A stretch of 64,000 bases of DNA from Mangifera indica (GCF_011075055.1 NC_058143.1:14957057-15021056); one strand, 5' to 3'. Counted from the stretch's first letter, positions 22,280-34,150 are shown. The notes: generated from the sequence alone by a model not told the origin. A program made the numbers and translations.

Positions 22280-22286
22280 TATAAAA
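22280..22286 (+). promoter_or_regulatory. TATA box of C1
   Basis: TATAAAA 51 bases before the ATG at 22331, the same spacing as in A1 and A2. This spacing makes the upstream ATGs at 22265 and 22310 less likely starts. Confidence 0.5.
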
Positions 22287-22330
22287 TATGGAAAGCAGTA
22301 GTAAAGCGCATGCATAACAAAGTTACTATA

Positions 22331-22588
22331 ATGAAAATCTTTTGCTTTCTTTTGCTGATGCTATTACATGGCCTTGCATTTCAGACTTTGCAGGCGATGG
22401 ATGTGGATGATGGTGTTGAAGCTGAGTCTATTGAAATAATGAAAGAAGGGTTATGGAGAAGAATGTTGAGGCCATTGTCAGAGTCATCAAATCCTTCTCC
22501 AACTCCAGGAACAGCCCAGCATCAGTTTCTTCCTCCTCGCTCTATTGTGCCTACCCCACCATATCCACCACCGTCTCCCACCATTTGA
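22331..22588 (+). CDS. Family C small secreted proline-rich peptide precursor, copy 1
   Basis: 85 residues from this start. The in-frame ATG at 22265 would add 22 residues but lies upstream of the TATA box, and that stretch is not open in C2. Signal peptide MKIFCFLLLMLLHGLAFQTLQA, then a very acidic segment MDVDDGVEAESIEIM, then KEGLWRRMLRPL and a proline/serine tail with TPG, FLPPRS and VPTPPYPPPSPTI. The order leader, acidic part, RR patch, proline tail parallels families A and B, and LLHGLAF resembles FIHGLFL. A secreted peptide or hydroxyproline-rich precursor is inferred. No named family recognised. Confidence 0.7.
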   Translation: MKIFCFLLLMLLHGLAFQTLQAMDVDDGVEAESIEIMKEGLWRRMLRPLSESSNPSPTPGTAQHQFLPPRSIVPTPPYPPPSPTI

Positions 22589-22599
22589 ACTTCATATTA

Positions 22600-23553
22600 T
22601 CTTTCCTCATCTATATGTCTTTGCTTAATTTTATATATTGTATGTTTAATCTCCTGCATATTTAATCTTGTCAATTACCAATTACAAGCCTGTAATAAGT
22701 TTTCTTTGTGTCGTCTGTAAAAACTGTTCCTTGAAATAAATGCGAGAGTTCAATTCCACAAGCAAATAGAAGAAGTTAATTATTAGAGTGAGATGTTACG
22801 GACGAAAAAAGTCATACAATGTCTGCCGCCGACTGATAATTAGTTTAAGAAAGCAAGATGTCGACATTACTAATAATGATTTGTATCATATGATACTGAT
22901 TTAATCTTATTCATCAGTATCATATAGTTGGGACAGCAGACCAAGTTGAGGGGGTCAAAACGTTTTAAATCAAGGAATAAAAAAATATATATATATTTTT
23001 GACACTTTTTAGTTTCACCACTCTTTGCATACACATATATGCTGTAGGGTTAAAATGATCTTCCCAAATAAGGTATGATCAATTGATTAAGAATGTATTT
23101 AAGAGTGTGTATAGCTGATTTGGTCTAGTTTGAAAAAAATTTTAAATCAAACTTAAAAAAAAGGTTTAACGAAATCTCAAATCAAACAATCTTATACTTT
23201 AAACAAAAATCAATTGAATTAAAAATTTATAGTTTGGTTTAGTTTGATTTATTGTTTGACTTTATAAAAATAAAATAAATTATCATCAACAAAGAATGTA
23301 TTACCAATTACATTTTTAATATTATTCCTATATATATTTATAAAGTTTATTCAATTTTAATTATATTTAGTGTGAAAACTATATCAAACTCAATACGGTA
23401 AGAATTGTGAATATATATTATTGTCTACATAATTAAATGTATTTTTAATTGTGATTAATCAAAGTGAAGTGTTCATCAATATATGTTATGAAATAATTTG
23501 AAATCTTGATTAACAATGATATAGTTTGTGCATCCAGCTTTGATTAATATGTT
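22600..23553. other. AT-rich spacer after C1
   Basis: The 3' flank of C1 extends to about 22780 and is shared with C2, with AATAAA near 22735. The rest is AT-rich with no gene seen. Confidence 0.5.
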
Positions 23554-25620
23554 GTTAATTAAGAATGATCATATCTCCTTTTTCTTTAATGACAACAACA
23601 TTCTCTTGTATTTTGATATCATGTTTATGTATTAAAATTAAAAATACCCGAGAGTGGAAATTCTTGGTGCGTCTATTTATAATTTTTTAACTTTGGATTA
23701 ATTCTTCTATTCTTTTTAATATATAATTTTCTTGTACTCTAAATGTTTTCCCAAAATAGTTTATATGTTTTCATTTTTTCATATCTATTGTCTGTTTGAC
23801 ATAACTTATTATCGTAATTTCTTGGTTTGAATAACCATACATTCTATTCATTCATCAAAGAAATGTATACAAATTATGTGACACAATTTTAAGGAAATAC
23901 AATCTATACAAAAAAAAGTAAATCAAAGAAAAAACAAATACAATATTATAATAATTCTTTTTCTAATCTACACTTGAAATAAATCATATATTCCAACACT
24001 CCCCCCTCAAACTGGTGAATAAATGTCAGTCATTCCCAATTTGCCTATCAATGATTTAAAACCTAATTTTAGCATAGTTTTGGTCAAAATGTTGGCTTTT
24101 TGTATTATAGACGAAATATATGTTAGCTTAATTCCCTCTTCTCTAATTTCTCTTTTGATAAAATTTCTATCTATTATTACGTGATTCATTCGATCATGAT
24201 GAATTGGGGGACGCACTATACCGATGGTAAATTTCCTATCACTATAAATTACAGTATGAATAGTATGAGTGCTCACACATAGTTGTAAGTCCTGGAGATT
24301 TCTTTTAAACTAATCAACTCACAAATTCCTTGAACAATCACCCTCAGCTTAGCCTCACTACTACTTTAGGCAACCACTAACTACTTTTTGCTTCTCTAAG
24401 TTGCTAAATTACTCCATTATTTTGTACAAAAACATGAGGTGAAGCAGTTGTCTTCTAGTTAACCAAATCAATTTATGTCAACGAAGTTAATTGTCCCTTC
24501 GTTCTCACTCTTTTGAATTAACAATCCCTTCATAAGAGTGTCTTTTAAGTATCTTTGAATATGCATAGTTGCATTAAGGTGTGTTTGAGTAGGAGAATGC
24601 ACATATTGGATTACCACATTAATTACACATAAGTAATATTTAGTCGAGAAAGAGATAAATAGATCAATCTTACTATCAACCTTTGATGTCTCTCTTTATC
24701 TATTGCAACATCACCAATTTTATACATCTAATTTATATATGAAGGTGTACTCATTGATTTATACCATAACATTCATGATTCTTCTAGGAGATCATGAGTA
24801 TATTTCCTTTGAGATATAAAGATCTCTTCTATTGCCCCTTATTATCTCCAAACTAAGAAAGTATCTCATGAAGCTTAGGCTTTTGACTTCGAATTTTGCC
24901 TTTTAACTGTTTTCATTATAGTCGCTTATAATTATACTATCATCCACATAAATGATTAATATAAATCTCTTACCGTTATAATTTTTATATAGATAAGGTG
25001 TGTTACATGATTCTATCAATATCCCAGTTTGGCAAAAGTTGTATTGAATCTTGTAACCATGTCCTTGGTGACTATTTTAGACCATACAATGATTTCTCTA
25101 GTTTGCAAACTCTTCCAACTTTGTCATTTTCTTTGGATCCAGGCGGTATCCTCTTATATATTTCCTGCTCAAGATCACCAGTCATGTAAGTATTTTTATT
25201 ATCAATTTATATGAGCTCCCAATCAAGGTTAACTATGATAGATAATAGTATCTGGATAGAATTTAGTTTTGCCACATAAACGAAAGTCTTTTAATTGTCA
25301 AATTCATACATCTACCTAAACCCATGTGCCAGTAACCTTGCTTTGTGCCATTCAATGTTTCCATCAACTTTGTATGTAATTTTGAACACCGATTTGCACC
25401 CCCACAGTCTTCTCATTTTCAGAAAAATCTCCCACATCCCATTGTCCATAAAATCTCTCATTTTTTAAAGAATAGCTTCCATCTTGGATATTTCAAGGCT
25501 TTTTGATATATTCACTCCATCAGTTGCTACAGTGAATGCTCACAAATAGGGAGGTCTGCCCCTTTCATAAGAGTAATAGAAAGATCTAAATCATTTGCTA
25601 GCATTGATACCTATTAGAGA
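23554..25620 (-). mobile_element. Decayed Ty1/copia element, 3' half (minus strand)
   Basis: Read on the minus strand from about 25480: degenerate reverse transcriptase with GCKSVFK, EWHKARLLAHGF, DLEQEIYKRIPPGS and KLEKSLYGLK. Catalytic YVDD is at 24950-24939. The RNase H end is at 24276-24007 with ADILTK-like ANILTK and LIGKLGMTDIYSPV. Just after it is a polypurine tract (GTTTGAGGGGGGAG at about 24015-24002) and the LTR start TGTTGGAATATATG at about 23999. The LTR presumably runs down to near 23554; its other end is not certain. Stops and shifts throughout. Gag, protease and integrase were not found, so the 5' part is deleted. Confidence 0.8.
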
Positions 25621-25793
25621 CTTCTTTTTGGTCAGATGTCTAATAGTGCTGAGATATTGGTTTTGGTCTTAGAATAAACTAAAATTGTTTTCTTAGGATT
25701 TAAACTTCTCTTTTAAATGAATAGTCGCTTTGGGTTCAAGTAAGTTTTGTCATATACGAAAATGCAAGACTATTGTTAAAATTTGGAGTACAC

Positions 25794-26621
25794 TTCAAAG
25801 TTAGGGAAAAGGACTATTTCCCACCCAAATTTTAGCCCAATCTCAAGTCACACCCACGAGAGATGAAAAACTCAAATTTTCACTTATGACCAAACTGTCA
25901 TTCAAATTTTCAGTTAGAGACAGAGGTAAAATCGTCATTTTACTTATAAAATTTAAAACTTCAAAATTTTTATCATTTCTCCCCTCCAGGTTTTAAAAAC
26001 TACACTTCAACCCATCCTCAAAGTTTGAAAAGTTTAGATTTTAACCATAGGGTTTACTTCTTTCTCCGGCCACCACCGATGATCAACTCTTTCCACTGAT
26101 ATCCCTTTTTCGGCCACAAAGGACAACGAAGGACAAACCTTCGTTACTCAGATCTGGATGATGAAGCATCGTTTTTCGTCATATGGGTTGTGCGACGAGG
26201 AGATGGATATCTCTTCGTCACACTGGAAGAAGGAGGAGGCTGGAGACGACACTGAAGATGATGCTAGAAGATGAAGTTGAAGAGTATGGTTGAAACTGCT
26301 ATTTTTGAAAGTTATGGGGGGCAGTTGTGCTTTGAAAAATATAAAAACCCTAGGTTTGGGGGTGAAAATATTACTTTTCAAAGTTTAAAAACTTTAGGTA
26401 AAGGTGAAATGTTAGTTTTTAAAACTTAGGGGTTGGAAAGTAATAAACTTTATAACTTTTAATATAAATAGTAAAATGACTATTTTACCTCTCTCTTTAA
26501 TAGAAAAAGTTAACAGAAGTTTAATCATAGGTAGGAGTTTAAGTTTTTCATCTTTCGTGGGTGTGGGTTTGAAATATGGCTAAAATTTGGGTGGAAAATA
26601 GTCCTTTTCCCTTCAAAGTTA
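25794..26621. mobile_element. Foldback element with perfect 10-bp target duplication
   Basis: Element 25804-26611 begins GGGAAAAGGACTATTTCCCA and ends in its inverse. TTCAAAGTTA is repeated exactly on both sides (25794-25803, 26612-26621). The interior carries the same GACGA-rich kernel as the 13070 element but is less symmetrical. Minus ORF 26148-26381 lies within it and is not a gene. Confidence 0.85.
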
Positions 26622-28764
26622 TTTTGTGGCAAAATCTAAGGTCATGGGAATGCATTTAAAAACCTCCTTATAGATTAAGAAACATGGATCTCTGACTATT
26701 TATGAATATTTAAAGAGTATGGAGGAAGTTTATGATGTTTTAGTGAGTTGTGAACAATATGTAATTACAAGGGAAGTTATCATAGGTTTGACATCACGTA
26801 TGTTGAAAATATGCATCATTCTCAGTTCTCATGCCCCAAACTAGTTTGTACAAACTTAGTCTCAGTTGCCACAAGAAAACATGTCGAGTAGTGTTATGCA
26901 ACCACAATCTCCTAAGCATTGAATTCACGCCGCCTCTCATCCATCATCTAGATATCTTACTCAAACTCATTCATTTTCTACTCAAATACCACCTACTACT
27001 TAGGTTACCTCTTCCCCACAAACTTCATACAACCTACACATGCACTTCAAATTTACATCCCTTTACCAATCACAGTTCAACAAGTCTTCAACCATCAAAA
27101 CAAACATTTGCAAATAAATTCAACTTCCATCAATGATTTTAGCTAGTACCTGGTTTCAAGTCCTATTGACCATGTGACCTCAAACCTAATCCAACCGGAT
27201 GTAAAATCAATATGTGTAGGATAACAACTTTTGGTTAGAAGTGAAGAATGTCTTGCAGTCTCCCACACATATTCTCTTTCCTTACCTTCATCCTTGTGCC
27301 ATAATTTTTTTCATCTTAAACATATTACACTACAGAGACTTCTTCAACCTTGATTTTCATTTTCTCTTTGACTCTTCAATTTTGTCGAATTGTCTTCAAT
27401 AATCTTTCTTTCAATTGTTTCAATAGTTGGATTGAGTTCAAATTAATTGTAGCAAAATGTACTAAATCCATTATGTAATCTAGCAAATAAAAAATTTAAG
27501 TTAGCACACTTTGATAATTTGTTTTATGTTAGGCTAAAAACATTTTTATTTTGACCATTTACTCATGATTTCCATAATTTACCGTTCATACAAAATTTGT
27601 CGACAAACAGATCTTCACTTATTCGATTTGTCCCCAGTTTCATTCTTTCCTCGAAAAATTATTTTAATATAGAGTTGGAAAGAAATTAAAACGATAAAAA
27701 GAAAAGGTGATATCATTTGATATTTATTGGGATTGGGCTTACCATGTGCTTCGGTACAGATACTTTTGTTAGCTTTACCGTTGAGCCCAACATGCTTCTT
27801 GATACACCCCCTTTAAAAATTTAAGAATATTACTTTTAAGAAACTTTATTAATATAGTTTCTTTTTATTTTTGTGAAATAAAGTTCCTAATTTTTTTTTT
27901 TGATGAAGTTAAAATAGTTATCTTATTTTATATTTAAGTAAAAAATGTTTTTTTTAATTCTAAATCTATCTTATATTATTCAATTCGTAAAAATGTTTTA
28001 AAAAAAAAGAATCCTACTAAACCCAAAACCCATTAATTTAATAATTAAATAACAATGACATACTTTAAATCAAATGTAACAAAAGGAAAATTTATTTCAA
28101 TTATATTCAATCTTAAATAAATAGATTTGATTATTATCTATAGAAGAAAACAGCTTATTTTTAATTTATTAAAAATTGAAACTAACACATAACAAAAATT
28201 AGTTTTTAACCCAAGCCTTAAATACAAATGTAGATCTCGAATTCTTTTAGAAACTAGATCCAAAAAAAAAAAAAAAAAATCAGTCGGTTGCCTAACTCAG
28301 TGGATATTGGAAAAAAATTTTCACTCGCTAGTTTTGCTTAATTTCCAGCCTACCCAATTTCATTCCATTCCATGAAAGTAATTTGTTTTCTTTTTCTTTA
28401 TTTTCAAGAATAGTTTGAACCATAACAAAAAAGTCTTTTATATAAAAAAAATATGAATTTAACACTTCTTCGATTATATATTAAAATTAAACTTAATGAT
28501 TTAATAAAGATAATTTGAATAATAAAAAGAAAATTTTATATATAAAAAAAACAAATTTAACTCTTCTTTAATATATATATTAACATTAAACTCTAATTCA
28601 ATGATGGTGGGCTTATTGGCCGGTCACTAGACAAAATAAACTAAAACTATAATAAATAAGGCGGCCAAAACTTCTTTATGAATTGGGGTCCCCCAAATTT
28701 ATTACCTTTATTCGCTACACTTTCCCAGTTGCCTACCTACTGACTTTTATGTCTCCCTTAAGAA
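26622..28764. other. Upstream region of C2
   Basis: Parallel to 20148-22200. An extra segment of about 110 bases (28605-28720, containing GGCCGGTCACTAG and GGCGGCC) is absent from C1. No gene supported. Confidence 0.45.
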
Positions 28765-28825
28765 TTGACTTCAACAGTTCACGCGGAATTAATAGAAAAA
28801 ACTGTGAATATGTTTCAATATAAAA
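28765..28825 (+). promoter_or_regulatory. Promoter of C2: W-box core and TATA box
   Basis: TTGACT at 28765-28770 (TCGACT in C1) and TATAAAA at 28819-28825. The distance to the ATG is 64 bases because of a small insertion in the leader. Confidence 0.45.
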
Positions 28826-28882
28826 TATGGCAAGCAGTAGCGATCTTTTAAGCAAAAGCGCATGCATAATAAAGTTACTATA

Positions 28883-29146
28883 ATGAAAATCTTTTGCTTT
28901 CTTTTGCTGATGCTATTACATGGCCTTGCATTTCAGACTTTGCAGGCGATGGATGTGGATGATGGTGTTGAAGCTGAGTCTATTGAAATAATGAAGGAAG
29001 GGTTATGGAGAAGAATGTTGAGGCCATTGCCAAAGTCATCATCAAATCCTTCTCCAACTCCAGCCAAAACAGTACACTATAAGTTTGCTCCTCCACAGTC
29101 TTTTGTGCCTACGCCACCATATCCACCATCGCCTCCCACCATTTGA
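28883..29146 (+). CDS. Family C small secreted proline-rich peptide precursor, copy 2
   Basis: 87 residues from the ATG homologous to 22331. An in-frame ATG at 28862 would add seven residues (MHNKVTI). Signal peptide and acidic segment are identical to C1 through KEGLWRRMLRPL. The tail then differs: PKSSSNPSPTPAKTVHYKFAPPQSFVPTPPYPPSPPTI read in pieces, with two codons inserted. The last block VPTPPYPPxxPTI is kept in both copies and is the best candidate for a conserved peptide. Function unknown. Confidence 0.7.
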   Translation: MKIFCFLLLMLLHGLAFQTLQAMDVDDGVEAESIEIMKEGLWRRMLRPLPKSSSNPSPTPAKTVHYKFAPPQSFVPTPPYPPSPPTI

Positions 29147-30187
29147 ACTTCATTTTACCTTTCTCCATTTATATGTATGTCTTTGCTTAATTTAATATTT
29201 TGTTTGTTTATTCTCCTGCATTTTTAACCTGTTAGTTACCAATTACAAGCCTGTAATAAGTTTTCTTTGTCTTGTCTGTAAAAACTGTTCCTTGAAATAA
29301 AAGACAAGACTTCAATTCCAGAAGGGAATAGGAGAAGTTAATAAAAGAAAATCTCGTCATTACTTATAATGGTTGTTTATCATATGATATTTTTTATTGT
29401 TTGATCTTATCAACTGTATCACATGGTTGGGATTCCATACCAAGGTTAGGGGTCAAATCGTTTGAAATCCATGGTATAAAATAATTGCCTTTTCTTTTCT
29501 GTTTCTTTTTTTTTTTTTACACATTCGATTTCCCCTTTCACCAGTCTTTGCATACACTTATGGCGTTGGGTTAAAATGCTCTTCACGGATAAGCCGGGAT
29601 CGACCAGTATTAAATATAGCGAGGGGTGTATACAGTTTCGTTTGATTTAATTTAAGAAAATTTTTAAATCAAATTAAAATAATGGTTTAAGAAAATCTCA
29701 TATTAAACTGTCTTATTCTTTAAATTAAATCAAACTGAATTAAAAAGTTTCCTATTTGACTTACTAGTTGAACCTATACAAATAAAATACATATAATCAA
29801 TGAAGAATATGTTACCAATCACATTTCAACATTTTATTTCTATAAATATCTGTAAAGTTTATTAAATTTTAATTATCTTTAGTGTCAAAACTATTTCAAA
29901 CTCGTACGTGACCAAGAAATGTAAACAAGATGTGGATGTGCTTTAATGGTGAAACCAAAACATAAGTTGATTATCGATTATAACTTAAATGATATATGAT
30001 ATTTTATTTATATTGAATTATATAATTACATTCGAGTTAGTATTTTTAATTAGTAGTCGTATCGTTGAAGATGAAAAATTCTTTTTTAACTGGTGACATG
30101 GTTTGAGTCACTGTCTATTTACGTGTTTGGATACATGAAGATAAAAGATTAAAGCACTAGCTAGAAAATACTAAGCTACTCAACCTA

Positions 30188-30260
30188 TTCAATAATACAA
30201 ATTTAGAAGATAATGCAATACTACTCAATAATACAAATTTAGAAGATAATGCAATACTAC
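30188..30260. repeat. 36-bp tandem duplication
   Basis: TCAATAATACAAATTTAGAA and the following AGATAATGCAATACTA are present twice in direct succession. Confidence 0.9.
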
Positions 30261-30564
30261 TCGATTATACTTTGTTTATGTATTATAATAAATTCAATTA
30301 TTATTGTATTTATCTACTTATAATTTGAAATTCATAATTTACACATTGTATTATTTACTATAAATCAATAATAAGTATGCAATATTTAATTAAAACGTCT
30401 ATTGATTCTACTTATAATTATTTTTTAATGTCACATTATTATTTACAATTTTACAATTAATTTAAATTAAACAATTAATGTAATAAATATAAACTAAACT
30501 AATAAAATTTATAAATATAATATAATTATAAAATATTATAATATAAATTTAAAAATTAAAAAAA

Positions 30565-30755
30565 TAAACGGGCCCAAGGGCCTGATTTGGGTTTGGCTCA
30601 CAAGGCCTTTGCATAGGGTCGGCACCAAAGCTCGGTTTAGGTCCTACATTTGAGGACAAGACTCAGATCAGTCCGTATTTTCTGCAAAGGCCCATACCCT
30701 CCAAATGATCAGGCCTTGGGGGCCTAAATCAGGTTTGATTTGGGCCGCACAGTTC
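30565..30755. repeat. GGCC-rich dispersed repeat
   Basis: An isolated GC-rich island in AT-rich DNA with words such as GGGCCCAAGGGCCTG and CAGGCCTTGGGGGCC. It resembles the stretch at 45303-45600. Probably a MITE-type plant repeat; no ends determined. Confidence 0.45.
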
Positions 30756-31282
30756 ACACAGAAAAATTATTAATTACTCTCACTATGACTGCTGCGCATG
30801 CTTATTACTGGAAGCATGCCAAATTTTCAATTACATCTCATTATTATGAAAAAATTTTAATCACCCCACTGTGTAGTCCTATTTTGAACGCATGATGAAA
30901 TTAATTTGTAAAGAGCAATACTTTGCATACTCATTTTAGGTACACAAATTGATATATACTTATGTGTGTTCTCACGTGATTAAATATTATTTTATTCTTA
31001 ATTTAATAAAATAACTCAATTACATGATAACATATATCAAATATGGGTATATATAGTTTTATTGATATCTTCAATAAAATATACGTGTATATTTTTTATA
31101 TACAGTTTATGTACACAAATAATACATTATTATATGAGTGAATGATTTTGAATTAAAAATAAAATAATACTCAATCAAATGATAACATATTATTTGTGTA
31201 TTTAAATTGTGTATAAAAATATATATACATAATATTGCTCTTATCTCTTTTAATGAATGTGGCACTCGATCCCTTCGTGCCA

Positions 31283-32900
31283 TGTTGGAATAAACGAAAA
31301 AGATCTTTATTTTTGACCATTGTTTGTTGTTGTTTACTTATTTGCATTAAAATATACATTTTCCCTTAATTTTTATTTCTGTAGTTAAGAATTCGGATAT
31401 TCCAACATTGATCACATTTCCTTAACAAGTTTCTTAATATTAAGGACAATAGCTAAGCTGATAAACATGCATTGTGGAAGAGATTTGTGTTATCTATGTA
31501 TGTAATTATAATTATTTTTCTTTTAATGCCATGAAACCAAGCTTCTATATTTCTCCCTGCGTACATATTCGTTCATATGAATGAACCGCCACTTTGTCTT
31601 CTACCATTTTTGCATGGTATCGAAGCAAGGCTGATACCACTTCTAAATAGTTGAAATCTTACACAATGGCAAAGTCCAACAAAGGGCTGGGCAACATGAG
31701 AAACCACCACATTATCAGCTAAGCAGTGTTGATAGGCCAAGAGATTTGCTTGTCTCTTAACCTCTTAAAGGGATAAACAGTATGTGATAAATGAATCGGA
31801 TTGAGAACCAAAGTGTAGAAAAGGTGGTTGTTGATGCCTTGCTCATCTCAGATTTCCACAACTTATTATCCATCAGCAAGAAAATTTGAGACTCAAATTA
31901 TTGTACAAATTTTTCTAGACTAATACGTGCATCTTGAAGGACCAAAACAACAAAAGAATGATTGGGGTGGGTGAGATGCATGAGGGTGATTTAAAGATTT
32001 TACACCAAACACTTGGTCATGTTCATTTCCAAAAACTGAAATTTTTGGTACTGATGTAACAAAACAAAAACCTTGTGATGTTTGCCATAGAGCCAATCAA
32101 ACAAGAAAAATGTTTCCTTTGAATAATAATAAATCAAAAGAAATTTTTGATTTGGTTTACTTGGATACATGGGGACCATCTACAATCACAACACACTAAA
32201 GAGCCTTTTATTTTTTTTTTTCAAAATTGCCGACATTACATGGATTTGGTTATATCTAGTAAGAATGAAATTAGAGGCACCAACTATATTTGATCATTTT
32301 GTAAAATTGAACTTCGATCAATTTTTGCATAGACACAGAATTCCAACTGATAATATAGGAGAGTTTTAGTCTAAAGAGTTTTGATTATTTTTCTTCAAAC
32401 AAGAAATAACTCATCCAACCTCTTGTCCTCACTTACCATGACACGATGGTCTAATCGGGAGAAAGCATAAATAGTTGCTTAAGGTTACTTGGGCCATTAT
32501 ATTTAAATCAAATCTATTGTTAAAATTTTGGGGGAATGCGTCTTGGCTATGATTCATGTAATCGACATGATTCCTACAAAAAAATTAAATGTTAAATCTC
32601 ATGAAATGATGTTCAATGAGCAACCTAACTATGGACGTTTGAGTCATAGGTCGTTTGTGCTACACCTGCACGAACCAAAGCTCTTGCATAAATTTGTTGC
32701 ACAAGCTAGAAAATGCACTTTGGTTGATTATATTCTAAAGAAGAAAAATTATAGGTTACTTGACATGGAAACTAGAAGGAAAATCAGGATATTATTTTTT
32801 ATGAAGGGATCTTTCTATTTCAGGGAGCAAAGAAAAAATAACCAAATTCTAACAAACACTCTACTTGCAATCAATTCCAAAATATTTTTCAAAAATTTAA
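31283..32900 (+). mobile_element. Decayed Ty1/copia element, 5' half (plus strand)
   Basis: A putative 5' LTR runs from TGTTGGAATA (about 31283) to TTTTGCA at 31614. It is followed by TGGTATCGAAGC, close to the copia primer-binding site complementary to initiator tRNA-Met. The gag region is unreadable. Then comes the zinc-finger and integrase core in broken frames: KPCDVCHRANQTRK (about 32072), YLDTWGPS (about 32160), EAPTIFDHFVKLNF and TDNIGEF (32270-32369). It continues in 32528-32917 with LKFWGECVLAMIHVIDMIPT-like sequence, EPKLLHKF, ARKCTLVDY and YRLLDMETRR. Reverse transcriptase and 3' LTR are absent. The plus ORFs at 32169 and 32528 are parts of this relic. Confidence 0.8.
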
Positions 32901-33401
32901 TCTCAAAATGCTATTAAAGAGAATTTAAACTCTCGTCTTCTTATATATAGAACCCCTCTATTATCACTCAAGCAACTCATTAGAGGCTAGTTGTATGAAT
33001 TTTATTAGGGTTTTCATGAGTCACACTTAATGATCATTTTATTGTAATGGATTTGCTTTGAAATGAAAGAACTAGCTTACATATAAAATGAACGGCCCTA
33101 GTAGTGCCCCACAGTTGATTTCGATATTTAAGAAAATTGTCAAGATCAAGGTCCAGTACTACTCTTTGTCTTGTGGCCATAATCACACTGAGAAAATAAT
33201 ATTAGTAAAAAGTTAATAATGTATTTATTTAGATGCAAGTTGACTAAAATGTGAACCCCACTAGAAACTGGGATCCTTTATTCATTATCTCTCCACAAAT
33301 TTACAAACAAACAAAAAGAAATTATTATCTAACAAAAACTAGACAAATTAGATCCTTAACTCAGCAAGATCACTGAAAAATAAACAAAGAGAGAATGATT
33401 T
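32901..33401. other. Spacer containing the likely 3' UTR of the ERF gene
   Basis: No ORF. The minus-strand 3' UTR of the ERF gene should end here; no single polyadenylation site can be chosen. Confidence 0.4.
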
Positions 33402-34082
33402 TTAATTATAATCGCAGCTAGCTTCTGATATACTTAAAAGTTCTTCTAAATACTCAGCTCCCAAATCTTCTAACACCACAAAACTCTCTAACTTCTTCTC
33501 TTTGTCTTTTATTTTCTTCTTACTCTCACCTTTTCTCTTCATCGAGTGCATCTTTTTCAATGCTAGTACGGGCGAACATCCCTCTTCAAAGTCGTATTTT
33601 AATTCCACAAGTGATTCATAAACTTTCTCTGCAGGAAAATTGAGTAACGCCAGTGAACCTCTCATCGCAAATGCAGCTTGATCATAGGCTAAAGCTGCGG
33701 CCTCTGCAGTGTCAAAGGTTCCAATCCAAACCCGTACACCATTTCTGGTTGAGTCTCTAATCTCGGCTGCATATTTTCCCCATGGCCGCTTTCTTACTCC
33801 TCGGTAGGAAAGTTCTCTTAGAGGTTCCCCTTCATGAGCTTCACCTCTCGAGCTTACTTCCTCATTGAAAGAATTTGTGGGGGCTTCATTGAGGAGTCCT
33901 AGAAGAAGCATCTCTTGAGAGTCATTTTCATTGAAGGGAAGGTGTTGGTTATAGAAGCTGTTGTTGAAATTGTTTGATGAGAAAGAGGAGTCATCAAGGG
34001 AATAATTTGTAGTAGAATAAGAAGAAGAAGATTGATCAGGAGAGAATTGAGCATAGGGGTATTCAAAGAATGAAGAATCCAT
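33402..34082 (-). CDS. Ethylene-response-factor (AP2/ERF group IX) transcription factor, ERF1B/ERF15-like
   Basis: 226 residues, one exon. The Ser/Asn/Phe-rich N-terminus (1-75) contains [10 protein letters not shown]. The AP2/ERF domain spans about 93-150: [20 protein letters not shown], then [19 protein letters not shown] and AAFAMRG. The Ala and Asp of KYAAEIRD are typical of ERF (not DREB) proteins, which bind GCC-box DNA. A basic stretch [16 protein letters not shown] (182-197) may act as a nuclear signal. The C-terminal [14 protein letters not shown] (203-216) is an EDLL-type acidic activation motif known from group IX. Group IX members are usually nuclear activators of ethylene/jasmonate defence genes. 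Full length; start supported by a TATA box about 70 bp upstream. The exact orthologue is not determined. Confidence 0.93.
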   Translation of the reverse strand: MDSSFFEYPYAQFSPDQSSSSYSTTNYSLDDSSFSSNNFNNSFYNQHLPFNENDSQEMLLLGLLNEAPTNSFNEEVSSRGEAHEGEPLRELSYRGVRKRPWGKYAAEIRDSTRNGVRVWIGTFDTAEAAALAYDQAAFAMRGSLALLNFPAEKVYESLVELKYDFEEGCSPVLALKKMHSMKRKGESKKKIKDKEKKLESFVVLEDLGAEYLEELLSISEASCDYN

Positions 34083-34150
34083 GAATGAAATTTGAGAGAA
34101 AATTTTCTTGTTTTAATGGAAGTTTGAAACTTGAATTTGAAGGTTGAGTG

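Larger units (their letters stand above)
19546..22780. repeat. Duplicated block C1
   Basis: Aligns by eye over its full length with 26045-29330 (block C2), including the element end, an ORF-like stretch at 20346-20682 (26831-27136 in C2), A/T-rich spacers and the C gene. Differences include about 35 bases absent near 21250 and about 110 bases present only in C2 near 28605-28720. Confidence 0.85.
26045..29330. repeat. Duplicated block C2
   Basis: Partner of 19546-22780. It starts inside the foldback element, so C2 has the whole element and C1 only its right part. Confidence 0.85.
29150..31282. other. Non-coding AT-rich region after C2
   Basis: Duplication with C1 ends at about 29330. A 36-bp tandem duplication is at 30188-30260. 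A GGCC-rich repeat stretch is at about 30565-30755. No gene seen; minus ORF 31171-31359 has no motif. Confidence 0.5.
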
